Assembly (NCBI GenBank): GCA_002371755.1
Contig: DFGM01000163.1
Location: 1 to 30,887, forward strand
Reading direction: 5' to 3'
Origin: Verrucomicrobia bacterium UBA3750
Lineage (GTDB): Bacteria > Verrucomicrobiota > Kiritimatiellia > RFP12 > UBA1067
DNA length: 30,887 nucleotides
Within the stretch, counting starts at the first letter, position 1. The number at the start of each line of letters is the position of its first letter. Below, in pieces: positions 1-6,926 of this stretch. The position numbers were made by a program, and so were the translations under genes. The notes under the pieces were generated by a model. The model had not been told where the DNA came from and did no database searches. It was given only the letters and a program-made list of their open reading frames with translations.

Positions 1-2
1 CG

Positions 3-773
3 CCGATCCACAAGCACGGCGGCGGCATGGTGATGAGCTGCTACACGAAGCCGACGGGGATGGCGCCGATTCTCGAGAAGCTCTGCGGCAAGTTTCCGCT
101 TTGGCGCTACTGGGGGCCGCTCGCATCTCCGAAGGTAGGCAGGCGGTGCATCGACTGGTTCGAAGCCGCCACGGCCCTGCACGACGTCGAAGAAGCGTAT
201 CTGTACCTGCCAACTCTCGACTACGCCGCGCAGAAACACGGCCCGGACTCTCCGCAGGATCTCGCCGCGTTCGCGGAACTGACGCGCCAGCTCGAACGTC
301 TGGCCGCGCTCTGCGAGGCGCGCGGCTGCGCGCTAGATGTCGAAGGCGATTACGAGATCGCGCCTGTGACGGCGCCGCCCGTGCGCCCGAACGCGATTCT
401 GCGCGAGCGCGGGCTTTTCCGCGTGCGCCATGTCGCCGGGATGGCGTACCCCGATTTCCACGAGACGCGCGCATTCGCGCTTTGCGACCATGAAATCTGC
501 ATCGTCCACGGCGAAGCGAAGGCCGAAGCCGTGAAAGCGCTGCTCGCGGCGGGAATCTGCGAAGAGACGGCGCTCGACGGCGTTCTTCTCGCGCGCGAAG
601 GCTCGTGGTGCGAATATAAATGGTGGGAGAAGGCGGCGGAAGCCCCGGACTACGCCTCGCATGTCGATATCCACAACAAGCCCGGCTTCGACCCGACGGA
701 ACTGTTTTTCTTCGGTCGCGGCACCGTGCGCGGCACGCACGGCCGCGCGCGCGAAATCGCGCGCTCCGCATGA
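3..773 (+). CDS. Type I phosphodiesterase / nucleotide pyrophosphatase-like protein, C-terminal part (5' partial)
   Basis: The frame is open to the left edge, reading P-I-H-K-H-G-G-G before the first ATG at 27, so the true start lies outside the window and ATG 27 is internal. About 257 codons are present. The C-terminal part has the look of the alkaline-phosphatase superfamily branch that includes type I phosphodiesterases and nucleotide pyrophosphatases: a histidine-glycine segment at the left edge and a late HVDIHNKPGFDP segment whose histidine is a plausible metal ligand. The nucleophile and first metal site would be in the missing part, so neither substrate nor activity can be confirmed. 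It ends 43 bp before the methyltransferase gene on the same strand and may share its transcript. No signal peptide can be judged. Confidence 0.6.
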   Translation, partial: PIHKHGGGMVMSCYTKPTGMAPILEKLCGKFPLWRYWGPLASPKVGRRCIDWFEAATALHDVEEAYLYLPTLDYAAQKHGPDSPQDLAAFAELTRQLERLAALCEARGCALDVEGDYEIAPVTAPPVRPNAILRERGLFRVRHVAGMAYPDFHETRAFALCDHEICIVHGEAKAEAVKALLAAGICEETALDGVLLAREGSWCEYKWWEKAAEAPDYASHVDIHNKPGFDPTELFFFGRGTVRGTHGRAREIARSA

Positions 774-816
774 GCGCGAATGCGGCCCGGCAAACCAGAT
801 GCAAAGAACACATACC

Positions 817-1833
817 ATGAAGACGATACAGGAAATCGTTGATCTCGCAAGCGCCTACTACTCCAGCGCGGTGCTTTTCGCCGCGCTGGATATCGATCTC
901 TTCGGTCAGGTCGAGCGCGGGGATTTCACGGCGAAGACGCGCGGCCTGCGGCTCCTCGCAGACGCCTGCGCGGCGATCGGCATTCTCGAAAAGACCCCGG
1001 AAGGCGCATATCGCAACACGAGCGCGGGGAAGCTCGCGCTCATCCCCGGCGCGCCGGCCGATCTGACAAAGGCGATTCGCTACAATCGCGACGTCTATCC
1101 GGCGTGGGGGAAGCTCGCCGAATTCGTCCGCACCGGCAAACCCGTCGAACGCCCGCAGCTACATCTCGGCGAAGATATCGAGCGCACGAAAGTCTTCGCC
1201 GCCGCGATGTTCGGACGCGCCATGGGCATAGGCAAAGCCATAGTGCCAATGTTGCACGGCCTGCACGGCAAGGTGCTGGATCTAGCCGGCGGCCCCGCCG
1301 CCTACGCGATTCTCATGTGCCAGAGCAACGAATATCTGCGCTGCACCACCGTCGATCTTCCGGCGATTTCCGCGGAGGCGCGCGGCTATGTCGAGCGCTT
1401 CGGGCTTTCCAGGAGGATAGAGTGCCGCGCCGGCGACTACCACAGCGACGAATACGAAGCGGGCGAATATGACGCCGTCACGATTTTCGGCGCGCTGCAC
1501 CAGGAGTCGCCTGCCGATATTCTCGCTATCCTCAAGCGCGCGAACCGCGCTCTCAAGCCCGGCGGACGGCTTTTCGTGCTGGATATGATGACGGACGCGA
1601 CGCACACAAAGCCGGTGTTCTCCGCCCTTTTCGCTGTCAATATGGCGCTGACGACGGAAAACGGCTGGGTGTTCGCCGATTCCGAACTGAAAGAATGGAT
1701 GCGGGAAGCGGGGTTTGCGCCCGGCGAGACTCAGAGCGTGCCGCCGCCCATGCCGCACTCGCTCGTCTGTGCGCAAAAGCTCCCCGCGCGCCCCGCTCCC
1801 CTTCCAGGCGAAACCGCCGAGATACGGAATTGA
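817..1833 (+). CDS. SAM-dependent O-methyltransferase-like protein
   Basis: 338 aa from ATG 817. The frame is open further upstream to 661 but would then run through the preceding gene. The first ~90 residues resemble the winged-helix/dimerisation domain of the O-methyltransferase (hydroxyindole O-methyltransferase-like) family. A Rossmann methyltransferase domain follows, with a motif I of the form VLDLAGGPAAYA, a later TTVDLPAI segment, GDYHSDEYEAGEYDAVTIF and a LKPGGRLFVLDMM strand. Family members methylate small hydroxylated or aromatic metabolites; the substrate cannot be read here. Gene 1 ends 43 bp upstream and the exonuclease gene starts 2 bp after the stop, so the three genes probably form one transcript. 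The ribosome-binding site is weak. Confidence 0.75.
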   Translation: MKTIQEIVDLASAYYSSAVLFAALDIDLFGQVERGDFTAKTRGLRLLADACAAIGILEKTPEGAYRNTSAGKLALIPGAPADLTKAIRYNRDVYPAWGKLAEFVRTGKPVERPQLHLGEDIERTKVFAAAMFGRAMGIGKAIVPMLHGLHGKVLDLAGGPAAYAILMCQSNEYLRCTTVDLPAISAEARGYVERFGLSRRIECRAGDYHSDEYEAGEYDAVTIFGALHQESPADILAILKRANRALKPGGRLFVLDMMTDATHTKPVFSALFAVNMALTTENGWVFADSELKEWMREAGFAPGETQSVPPPMPHSLVCAQKLPARPAPLPGETAEIRN

Positions 1834-1835
1834 CC

Positions 1836-2306
1836 ATGCCGCCGCAATCCTTGAATTTCACCGCGCTCGATTTCGAGACGACGGGCTACGAAGGCGGCGG
1901 GACTAACGACCCCTGGCAGCTGGGCATAGCAGTCGTCGAAAACGGCAGAATCGTCGAAACGCGCGAATGGTTCTTCGGCACGGTGCTCACGCCCGACTGC
2001 GAACCGATGCTCGCGCAGTGGGACGAATTCTTCCCGTATCTCTCCGGCAAGCCGCTCGTCGCGCACAACATCGCCACCGAACGCACGATTCTCCGGCGCT
2101 TCGCCCCGCTTACCCCGTGGGGGCCGTGGACGGACACGCTCAAGGTGGCCAAGGCGCGCTATCGCGGATTGGAAAGCTACGCGCTTGGCGACATATGCGA
2201 TCTCTTCGCGCTGACGCCCGCGATCGAAGGCCGTACGTGGCACGACGCGCTCTACGACGCCGTGGCATGCGCGAATCTCGCCATCTTCCTCGGCGTCCCG
2301 GAATGA
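1836..2306 (+). CDS. DnaQ-like 3'-5' exonuclease (DEDDh family)
   Basis: 156 aa from ATG 1836, two bases after the methyltransferase stop, so translation is probably coupled. A longer upstream frame would overlap the methyltransferase and is not preferred. Exo I is D12-F-E14-T-T-G, Exo II lies in AHNIATE around H77-N78, and Exo III is H136-D-A-L-Y-D141, giving the DEDDh layout. The Exo II acidic position is Glu82 instead of the usual Asp. The WTDTL segment near D100 and the YALGDICDLF segment match the polymerase III epsilon-like exonuclease fold. The protein is only the exonuclease domain with no polymerase-binding tail, so a repair or nucleic-acid turnover role is more likely than replicative proofreading. 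It converges on nadE with 24 bp between stops. Confidence 0.85.
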   Translation: MPPQSLNFTALDFETTGYEGGGTNDPWQLGIAVVENGRIVETREWFFGTVLTPDCEPMLAQWDEFFPYLSGKPLVAHNIATERTILRRFAPLTPWGPWTDTLKVAKARYRGLESYALGDICDLFALTPAIEGRTWHDALYDAVACANLAIFLGVPE

Positions 2307-2330
2307 CAAGCCGGAACCGGGCGGGCGCGT

Positions 2331-3335
2331 TCAATCCGCCAGCGCATCCGGCGGCATGTCCGAAGGGATTGCCCAGCCGGAGGGCGAGAAGTCGAAGTCG
2401 AACACGCGGATTCCGTCCGGGGCGCAGTTGCGCTTGAACGCCTGCGAAACGAGCCGCGAAAGGAATGTATCCAGGGTGCGCTTTACGAGCGCCGGCGGAT
2501 AGACGCCCTTGAAATGCGCTTTTGCGGCGGCAAGGAGGTCTTTGCGGTCCAGACCGTTCATGATGAAGTTCCAGATGAAATAGTCGTGAAGTTCATATGG
2601 GCCTAAAGCATCCTCCGTGACCTGCCCCTTGACGAGCTCCGGGGAAACGGGCGTGGCCACGATGTCGGCGAGGGCTTTGCCGGCCAGACCGCCGCGCTTT
2701 TGGGCCCACCAGGCGCAGACTTTGCGCACGACGGTTTTCGGAACGCCAGAGTTCACCCCGAACATCGACATGTGATCGCCATTGTACGTGCACCAGCCGA
2801 GCGCAATTTCGGATAGATCCCCGGTTCCAAGCACGATTCCATGCGTCATGTTGGCCTTGTCCATGAGAATCATCGTGCGCATGCGGGCCTGGGCGTTTTC
2901 GTAAGTGGCGTCCGGCGTGACGCCGTCATGGCCGATATCCTTGAGGTGGCGGCGCGTGGTGGCGGTGATGTCGATCGTCTCCAGTTCTATGCCAAGCCCC
3001 TCGCACAGGAGGTGAGCATTGCCTTTCGTGCGCCGGGTGGTGCCAAACCCGGGCATTGTGTAGGCATGGATGCCGGTTATGGGCAGTTTGAGCCGCCTAA
3101 ACGCCTCTGCCGCCACAATGAGGCAAAGTGCGGAATCAAGCCCCCCGGAAATGCCGATTACCACATCCTTTACTCCTATTCTCTTCAATCTCAACGCAAG
3201 AGCGGCACTTTGACGCTCGAATACATCCTCCGCCTCGCAGGGAAAGGGGTCTTCGGCCTGTTTCTTGGGAGGGCGTTCGGCAAGACTGCCGAGGCTGCCG
3301 CCGGACTTCAGATATTCCGAGAGAGCTTTTTTCAT
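2331..3335 (-). CDS. nadE: NAD+ synthetase, synthetase domain only
   Basis: 334 aa from ATG 3335. The adenylating ATP-pyrophosphatase loop is SGGLDS (residues 63-68). MPGFGTT, TYENAQARMRT, GTGDLSEIALGW (170-181), YNGDHMSMF and GVPKT are typical of the synthetase domain of large glutamine-dependent NAD synthetases. The enzyme amidates nicotinic acid adenine dinucleotide to NAD+, the last step of NAD synthesis. Large NadE proteins carry a ~300-residue nitrilase-type glutaminase domain at the N-terminus. Here only ~35 residues precede the synthetase domain and a promoter sits directly upstream, so the glutaminase half is absent. Ammonia use or a separate glutaminase subunit is inferred. The frame extends to 3446 without stop, but that stretch contains the promoter and is rejected as coding. 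Confidence 0.92.
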   Translation of the reverse strand: MKKALSEYLKSGGSLGSLAERPPKKQAEDPFPCEAEDVFERQSAALALRLKRIGVKDVVIGISGGLDSALCLIVAAEAFRRLKLPITGIHAYTMPGFGTTRRTKGNAHLLCEGLGIELETIDITATTRRHLKDIGHDGVTPDATYENAQARMRTMILMDKANMTHGIVLGTGDLSEIALGWCTYNGDHMSMFGVNSGVPKTVVRKVCAWWAQKRGGLAGKALADIVATPVSPELVKGQVTEDALGPYELHDYFIWNFIMNGLDRKDLLAAAKAHFKGVYPPALVKRTLDTFLSRLVSQAFKRNCAPDGIRVFDFDFSPSGWAIPSDMPPDALAD

Positions 3336-3342
3336 GGCGCGT

Positions 3343-3372
3343 ATTATACCATATTCCCGCCCCTGTGCGCAA
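3343..3372 (-). promoter_or_regulatory. Extended -10 promoter of nadE, near-leaderless
   Basis: On the minus strand the -10 is TATAAT (3348-3343), preceded by TGG, giving an extended -10. A weak -35, TTGCGC (3372-3367), lies 18 bp upstream. Only seven bases separate the -10 from the nadE ATG, so the expected start of transcription falls at or within a base or two of the start codon and leaves no room for a Shine-Dalgarno sequence. Confidence 0.75.
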
Positions 3373-3400
3373 ATCACCCCCGACGAGGGGTCGGAAAGGC

Positions 3401-3554
3401 CATGCGCATGGGGCGCAAATCCAATGCCCATCACTTCCGGATTCAATGCCCATTGGATTCAAATTCAATGCCCATTGGATTCCCGGCCAATGCCCATTGG
3501 ATTCCCGGCCAATGCCCATTGGATTCCCGGGGTATGCTCATGGGTCGGGCAGTG
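3401..3554. repeat. 22-bp tandem near-palindromic repeat array
   Basis: Units begin at 3423, 3445, 3467, 3489 and 3511 with an exact 22-bp period. Degenerate units at 3401 and 3533 stay in the same phase, giving about seven copies. The best units (3487-3500 and 3509-3522) contain the inverted repeat CCAATG-CC-CATTGG, and the spacer between them is mostly ATTCCCGG. The array fills most of the gap between nadE and the divergent pectinesterase gene, ends 14 bp before the pectinesterase -35 box and begins about 30 bp upstream of the nadE -35 box. The period is close to two helical turns, which would place the palindromes on one DNA face. A cluster of regulator sites is the natural reading. A neutral minisatellite is the alternative. 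Confidence 0.85.
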
Positions 3555-3567
3555 GCAGGGGGGTGGG

Positions 3568-3597
3568 TTGACGGTTACTTGCGGAAAATGCTAAAAT
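3568..3597 (+). promoter_or_regulatory. Promoter of the pectinesterase gene
   Basis: TTGACG (3568-3573), an 18-bp spacer and TAAAAT (3592-3597), with TGC directly before the -10 (extended -10). Transcription would begin near 3604, leaving a leader of about 24 nt. The leader contains the palindrome CCAATTGG (3613-3620), which overlaps the GGAG ribosome-binding site (3619-3622). Confidence 0.7.
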
Positions 3598-3627
3598 ATT
3601 TGCCTCAGAGAACCAATTGGAGCAGTT

Positions 3628-5688
3628 ATGACACACTTTTACTCAAGAATGGAAAGAATTGCCGGGGGGTGCGCTTTCGCGGCACTCGTGTTCGCAGCCG
3701 TCTTCCCCGCTTTCGCTAAACCCCGGCCCGATATCAATGCCGACCCCGACATCGCCGAGAAGTACATCCAGTGCTATGATGGCGAAATCCAGCTTCTTCC
3801 TGCTCTGGACAAGGATGAAGCGCACTGGGGGCACAAGGAGGGCCTCAAGGCTGTCGGCGGCTTCGTCTTTGATATGGAGTGGTCGGGAAGCACTATAAAG
3901 AAGATGCGTGTCAGGTCCACGGAAGGGGGCGTGTGCCGCATAAGATTGCAAGAGGGCATCCGTTCGCTGCTCCTGCGGGAGGCCGCCGGGGATTGCCCCA
4001 ATGCGGCAATTGCCGCCACGAAGAATCTGGCGAGGCGTCCCACAACCCCCGAAAGTTGCTTCAATCGGGCTGAAAACCCGCTTTCGGGCGTATGTTTCGA
4101 CTTCGATACCGGGAAGGACGAGGTTTTTGAGTTCCGTGGGGCATCGGGCAGCAAGAATTGGCCTGACTACGCCGTTAGCCTTGACGACGAACTTCTCCTT
4201 TCTCCCGAGGGGGCGCGCATAGCCCAAAACGTGCTCGACTACCAGCTCGATTCTGGCGCCTGGCCCAAGGATGTCCAGATGCAGCAGAAGCTTACGAAAA
4301 AAGAGCGCGAGATGGTGCTTTCCTTCAAAAGCGATAAAAATCGCGCCTCAATCGATAATTCCGCTACATTTACGGAGATGCGGTTTCTAGCACGCATGGC
4401 CCAACTTACGCACAAGAGGAAATATCTGGATGGCGTTCTCAAGGGGATAGACTTCCTTCTTGGCCTTGAGTATCCCGGCGGCGGCCGGATGCAAGGTAGC
4501 ACAGCCAAGGCGGGCAATTGCCGAGAGACCACCTACAGCGACGACGCCATGGTTGATATGATGAAGGCTCTTCGTGACATCTATGAGGCGAATCCTCCCT
4601 ACGATATCAAGATTCCGCAGAAAAAGCGCACTGCGTGCCGCAAGGCGTTCGAGAAAGTCGGCAGCGCATATCCCGGCCTCGCGAAGCGCGCATGCGGGGA
4701 TGCCGCGCCCGCCGGCAGGATAAAGGAAGCTGCCGTTGGCAAGGCGCCCGTGCCGAAGCCGGTGGTTTTGCGAGTGGCGAAATCCGGTGGCGACTTCGAT
4801 ACCGTTCAGGCCGCGTTCGATGCTATCCCGGAAAACTCACGCGCACGCCATATCATCAAGGTGGCGCCGGGCAAATACCGCGAAAAGGTGGTTCTGGGCG
4901 GTAATCGTGCCCATGTCCGCATGATTGCCGAAGACCCCGACCCTGCGAAGACCATCATCAGCTGGAACGATACCCCCGCCACTTTGGACGGGCGCGGCAA
5001 ACCTATGGGTACGTTTGGCTGCTGGACGATGAAAGTGACAATTCCGGACTTCGAAATGACCGGCTTCACAATCGAAAACACGGGCACGCCGGAGCGTCTT
5101 GCCGCTACAAACGGCAAGGAGCAGGCAGGGCAGTGTGTGGCTCTGTTCGTGGAAGGGGATCGCAACGTCTTCCGAAAATGTCGCATTCTAGGCTGGCAGG
5201 ATACGCTTTACGCCGGCGGTCAGGTGGGAGAATCCGCCGCCCGCCAGTATTTCGAGGAATGCTACATCGAAGGCGCGGTGGATTTCATTTTCGGCGGCTC
5301 TGTGGCGCTTTTTTCGCACTGCACGCTCCATTCCGTGAATGGCGGGTACGTGACGGCCGGCAGCCATACGGAGGATATGCCGTTCGGGTATGTATTCTAC
5401 AAGTGCAAAGTGACTGCGGCCGAAGGCAAGAAGACCTATCTCGGCAGGCCATGGCGACCCTTTGCCAATATTACATTCGTCGCGTGCGACTTTGGCGATG
5501 CCGTCACGCCCGAGGGCTGGAAGGATTGGTCGACGGATTGCGGCGTGAGGGTATACCGCAGCGCCGAATACATGTGTACGCAAACTGGACCCAGGAAGCG
5601 CGAGGCGATAATAACGATCGGCGGCATGAAGGAACTGAAAGAGCGCCTCTCCGCCGCCGGATACTCTAAAATCAAGGATCTCTTTTAG
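3628..5688 (+). CDS. Secreted multidomain pectinesterase (CE8) with GH95-C-like and partial PL10 pectate lyase regions
   Basis: 686 aa from ATG 3628 with GGAG 5 bp upstream. Residues 1-30 are a signal peptide ending AFA. Residues 50-105 (IQLLPAL, then GLKAVGGFVFDMEW) resemble the C-terminal beta domain of GH95-type glycosidases. Residues ~196-320 resemble the N-terminal half of PL10 pectate lyases: YQLDSGAWPKD, SIDNSATFTEMRFLAR, then TTYSDDAMVDMM. The PL10 second half does not follow; an Ala/Lys-rich linker does. Residues ~385-680 are a complete CE8 domain: GGDFDTVQAAFDAIP, GQCVAL, GWQDTLY with D525, VDFIFGG with D552, and YLGRPW with R607, matching the two catalytic aspartates and the arginine. 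The active function is therefore de-esterification of methylated pectin outside the cytoplasm. The lyase region is probably non-catalytic or a binding/structural remnant. Confidence 0.88.
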   Translation: MTHFYSRMERIAGGCAFAALVFAAVFPAFAKPRPDINADPDIAEKYIQCYDGEIQLLPALDKDEAHWGHKEGLKAVGGFVFDMEWSGSTIKKMRVRSTEGGVCRIRLQEGIRSLLLREAAGDCPNAAIAATKNLARRPTTPESCFNRAENPLSGVCFDFDTGKDEVFEFRGASGSKNWPDYAVSLDDELLLSPEGARIAQNVLDYQLDSGAWPKDVQMQQKLTKKEREMVLSFKSDKNRASIDNSATFTEMRFLARMAQLTHKRKYLDGVLKGIDFLLGLEYPGGGRMQGSTAKAGNCRETTYSDDAMVDMMKALRDIYEANPPYDIKIPQKKRTACRKAFEKVGSAYPGLAKRACGDAAPAGRIKEAAVGKAPVPKPVVLRVAKSGGDFDTVQAAFDAIPENSRARHIIKVAPGKYREKVVLGGNRAHVRMIAEDPDPAKTIISWNDTPATLDGRGKPMGTFGCWTMKVTIPDFEMTGFTIENTGTPERLAATNGKEQAGQCVALFVEGDRNVFRKCRILGWQDTLYAGGQVGESAARQYFEECYIEGAVDFIFGGSVALFSHCTLHSVNGGYVTAGSHTEDMPFGYVFYKCKVTAAEGKKTYLGRPWRPFANITFVACDFGDAVTPEGWKDWSTDCGVRVYRSAEYMCTQTGPRKREAIITIGGMKELKERLSAAGYSKIKDLF

Positions 5689-5690
5689 CT

Positions 5691-5730
5691 CCCGGGCGGG
5701 CTTTCGCCGCCCTGCTCATGACGGGCTATA
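5691..5730 (-). repeat. REP-like repeat copy 1
   Basis: This copy starts 3 bp after the pectinesterase stop. It is the reverse complement of the core of copies 5769-5837 and 6991-7062. It contains the hairpin GGGCGG-N7-CCGCCC followed by the signature CTGCTCATGACGGGCTAT. With the inverted copy at 5769 it can form a long imperfect stem with a ~38-bp loop, which may also end pectinesterase transcription, although no U-tract is present. Confidence 0.8.
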
Positions 5731-5768
5731 GGGGGCTGAGGCGTGAAGGCGGGCTATTTGCAGGCTGA

Positions 5769-5837
5769 ATAGCCCGTCATGAGCAGGCGGGCGATAGCCC
5801 CGCCGGGAATAGAAAGATCCCTAGGCCCCGCCGGGAA
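5769..5837 (+). repeat. REP-like repeat copy 2
   Basis: Opposite orientation to the 5691 copy. It begins ATAGCCCGTCATGAGCAG and continues through a GC-rich palindrome and an AGAAAGATCCCTAGG segment shared with the copies at 6802 and 6991. It abuts the stop codon of the RAYT gene (5838-5840, minus strand), so the transposase gene ends exactly where the repeat begins. Confidence 0.8.
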
Positions 5838-6923
5838 TCAAGAGAAATCCCACACCATCCGGCCGCATTCGTATTTCACGTATAGCGATACGCCACCGCT
5901 GGCGTGTGCGATCTCGCCCAGCGCATCGTTGATGCCATGCCACGCTACGCCTCTCCCCGTGCCGGACGCCGCGACTCGCGAAATCACCAGAAACCGCCCC
6001 TCCGCAAATAGCGCGGGTTCGTCATGCTTGGGCCTGTATACCATCTCGAGAGGATCTTGCGAGGCTCGTATGAAGAGAGCAGCTTCCCCGCCTTTTGCCC
6101 TAAGCGAATCGAATACGTATCTTTCGCATGGCGAAATCCATGTGCCGGCCAGCGCATAGCCTTTCTCGCAGGCACCCGCAAGCCGCGTTGCCACTTCGGG
6201 AAACAGCGCGGCGGGGATCTTCCGCGATAGCCGGAGAGAGGCGATTTTCTTGCCCAGAAGCGCAATATTGCCTGCGGCAGTCCACCATTCGGCTTGATTC
6301 AGCAACGGCGACTCCAGCGGCTCTATGACCTTCAGCGGCGGCGGGCGGCCATGCATAAGCGACCACTTCAGAGGGTTGTTCTCGATATATCTATCCACCG
6401 CATCGATGACTTCGCGCGAGAGGCAAATCCAATCGTGGTAGTTTTTATTCCAGGACAGGAGAATCCCGAGCTCGCGTTTTGCGAGATTGCGTATCCAAGC
6501 TTTCACATTATACACAAACCGCCCCAGCATTTTCAGCGGCTCATTCTGGCCGGGCGGCAGATACACCCGCAAATGGATATGATCTGGCATTATCACATGT
6601 CTTTTGAGTTGCACGAGCGGCGTTCGGATGCGCTCCTTCATGATTACGCGCCGTGCGATTTCCCCGGCCGGCGAATATTGTACTTTGCCGCCCGATATGC
6701 GCCCGAAAAGCGGTTTTCGTGGCTCCAGATGGAATGTGATGAAAACGGCAGCCCCTCGGCTGTAATCATATCCCTTGAACCGTCTGAATCGCTGCTGGCC
6801 GGCCTGCCCGGAGATCTTTTTATTCCCGGGCGGGCTTTCGCCGCCCTGCTCATGACGGGCTATCGAGCGATTGGGCGGGCAGCTCGTGATTACCCCGCCG
6901 GGCGATAGGATGGTGTGCTTCAT
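5838..6923 (-). CDS. RAYT-type (REP-associated, Y1/HUH) transposase with extra C-terminal domain
   Basis: 361 aa from ATG 6923. Residues ~45-190 match the REP-associated tyrosine transposase family: FKGYDYSRGAAVFITFHLEPRKPLF, the HUH motif MPDHIHL (H115, H117), then LLSWNKNYHDW and YIENNPLKW. Such enzymes cut and join single-stranded REP DNA. Residues ~215-350 are extra: GNIALLGKKIASLRLSRKIP, then YALAGTWISPCERYVFDSL and FIRASQD, a pattern reminiscent of DprA/SLOG Rossmann domains (inference). There is no other Met or GTG/TTG start before the domain, so ATG 6923 is the likely start. This means residues ~20-40 are encoded by a REP copy. The gene begins 3 bp after the GH89 stop and closes the minus-strand operon. 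The catalytic tyrosine cannot be picked with certainty. Confidence 0.85.
   Translation of the reverse strand: MKHTILSPGGVITSCPPNRSIARHEQGGESPPGNKKISGQAGQQRFRRFKGYDYSRGAAVFITFHLEPRKPLFGRISGGKVQYSPAGEIARRVIMKERIRTPLVQLKRHVIMPDHIHLRVYLPPGQNEPLKMLGRFVYNVKAWIRNLAKRELGILLSWNKNYHDWICLSREVIDAVDRYIENNPLKWSLMHGRPPPLKVIEPLESPLLNQAEWWTAAGNIALLGKKIASLRLSRKIPAALFPEVATRLAGACEKGYALAGTWISPCERYVFDSLRAKGGEAALFIRASQDPLEMVYRPKHDEPALFAEGRFLVISRVAASGTGRGVAWHGINDALGEIAHASGGVSLYVKYECGRMVWDFS
6802..6863 (-). repeat. REP-like repeat copy 3, inside the RAYT coding sequence
   Basis: This copy has the same orientation as the 5691 copy and contains an identical core running from CCCGGGCGGG to CTGCTCATGACGGGCTAT. It lies within the first ~40 codons of the transposase gene and is translated as part of it. 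A degenerate GC-rich partner in the other orientation follows at about 6865-6906. Confidence 0.8.
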
Positions 6924-6926
6924 GGG

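Noticed and set aside
3336..3446. N-terminal extension of NadE to 3446
   Set aside because: The stretch contains the TGGTATAAT promoter and part of the repeat array, and shows no similarity to the glutaminase domain.
3136..3519. Open frames across the 22-bp array giving repetitive GHWPGIQWAL-like peptides
   Set aside because: The peptide repeats simply reflect translation of the tandem DNA repeat. The frames overlap nadE and its promoter and have no ribosome-binding site.
3401..3554. CRISPR array
   Set aside because: The period is only 22 bp, there are no unique ~30-bp spacers, and no cas genes are nearby.
5691..5807. Ordinary intrinsic terminator after the pectinesterase gene
   Set aside because: The large inverted repeat could stop transcription, but there is no U-tract and the same sequence recurs inside two genes, so a repeat element is the better description.
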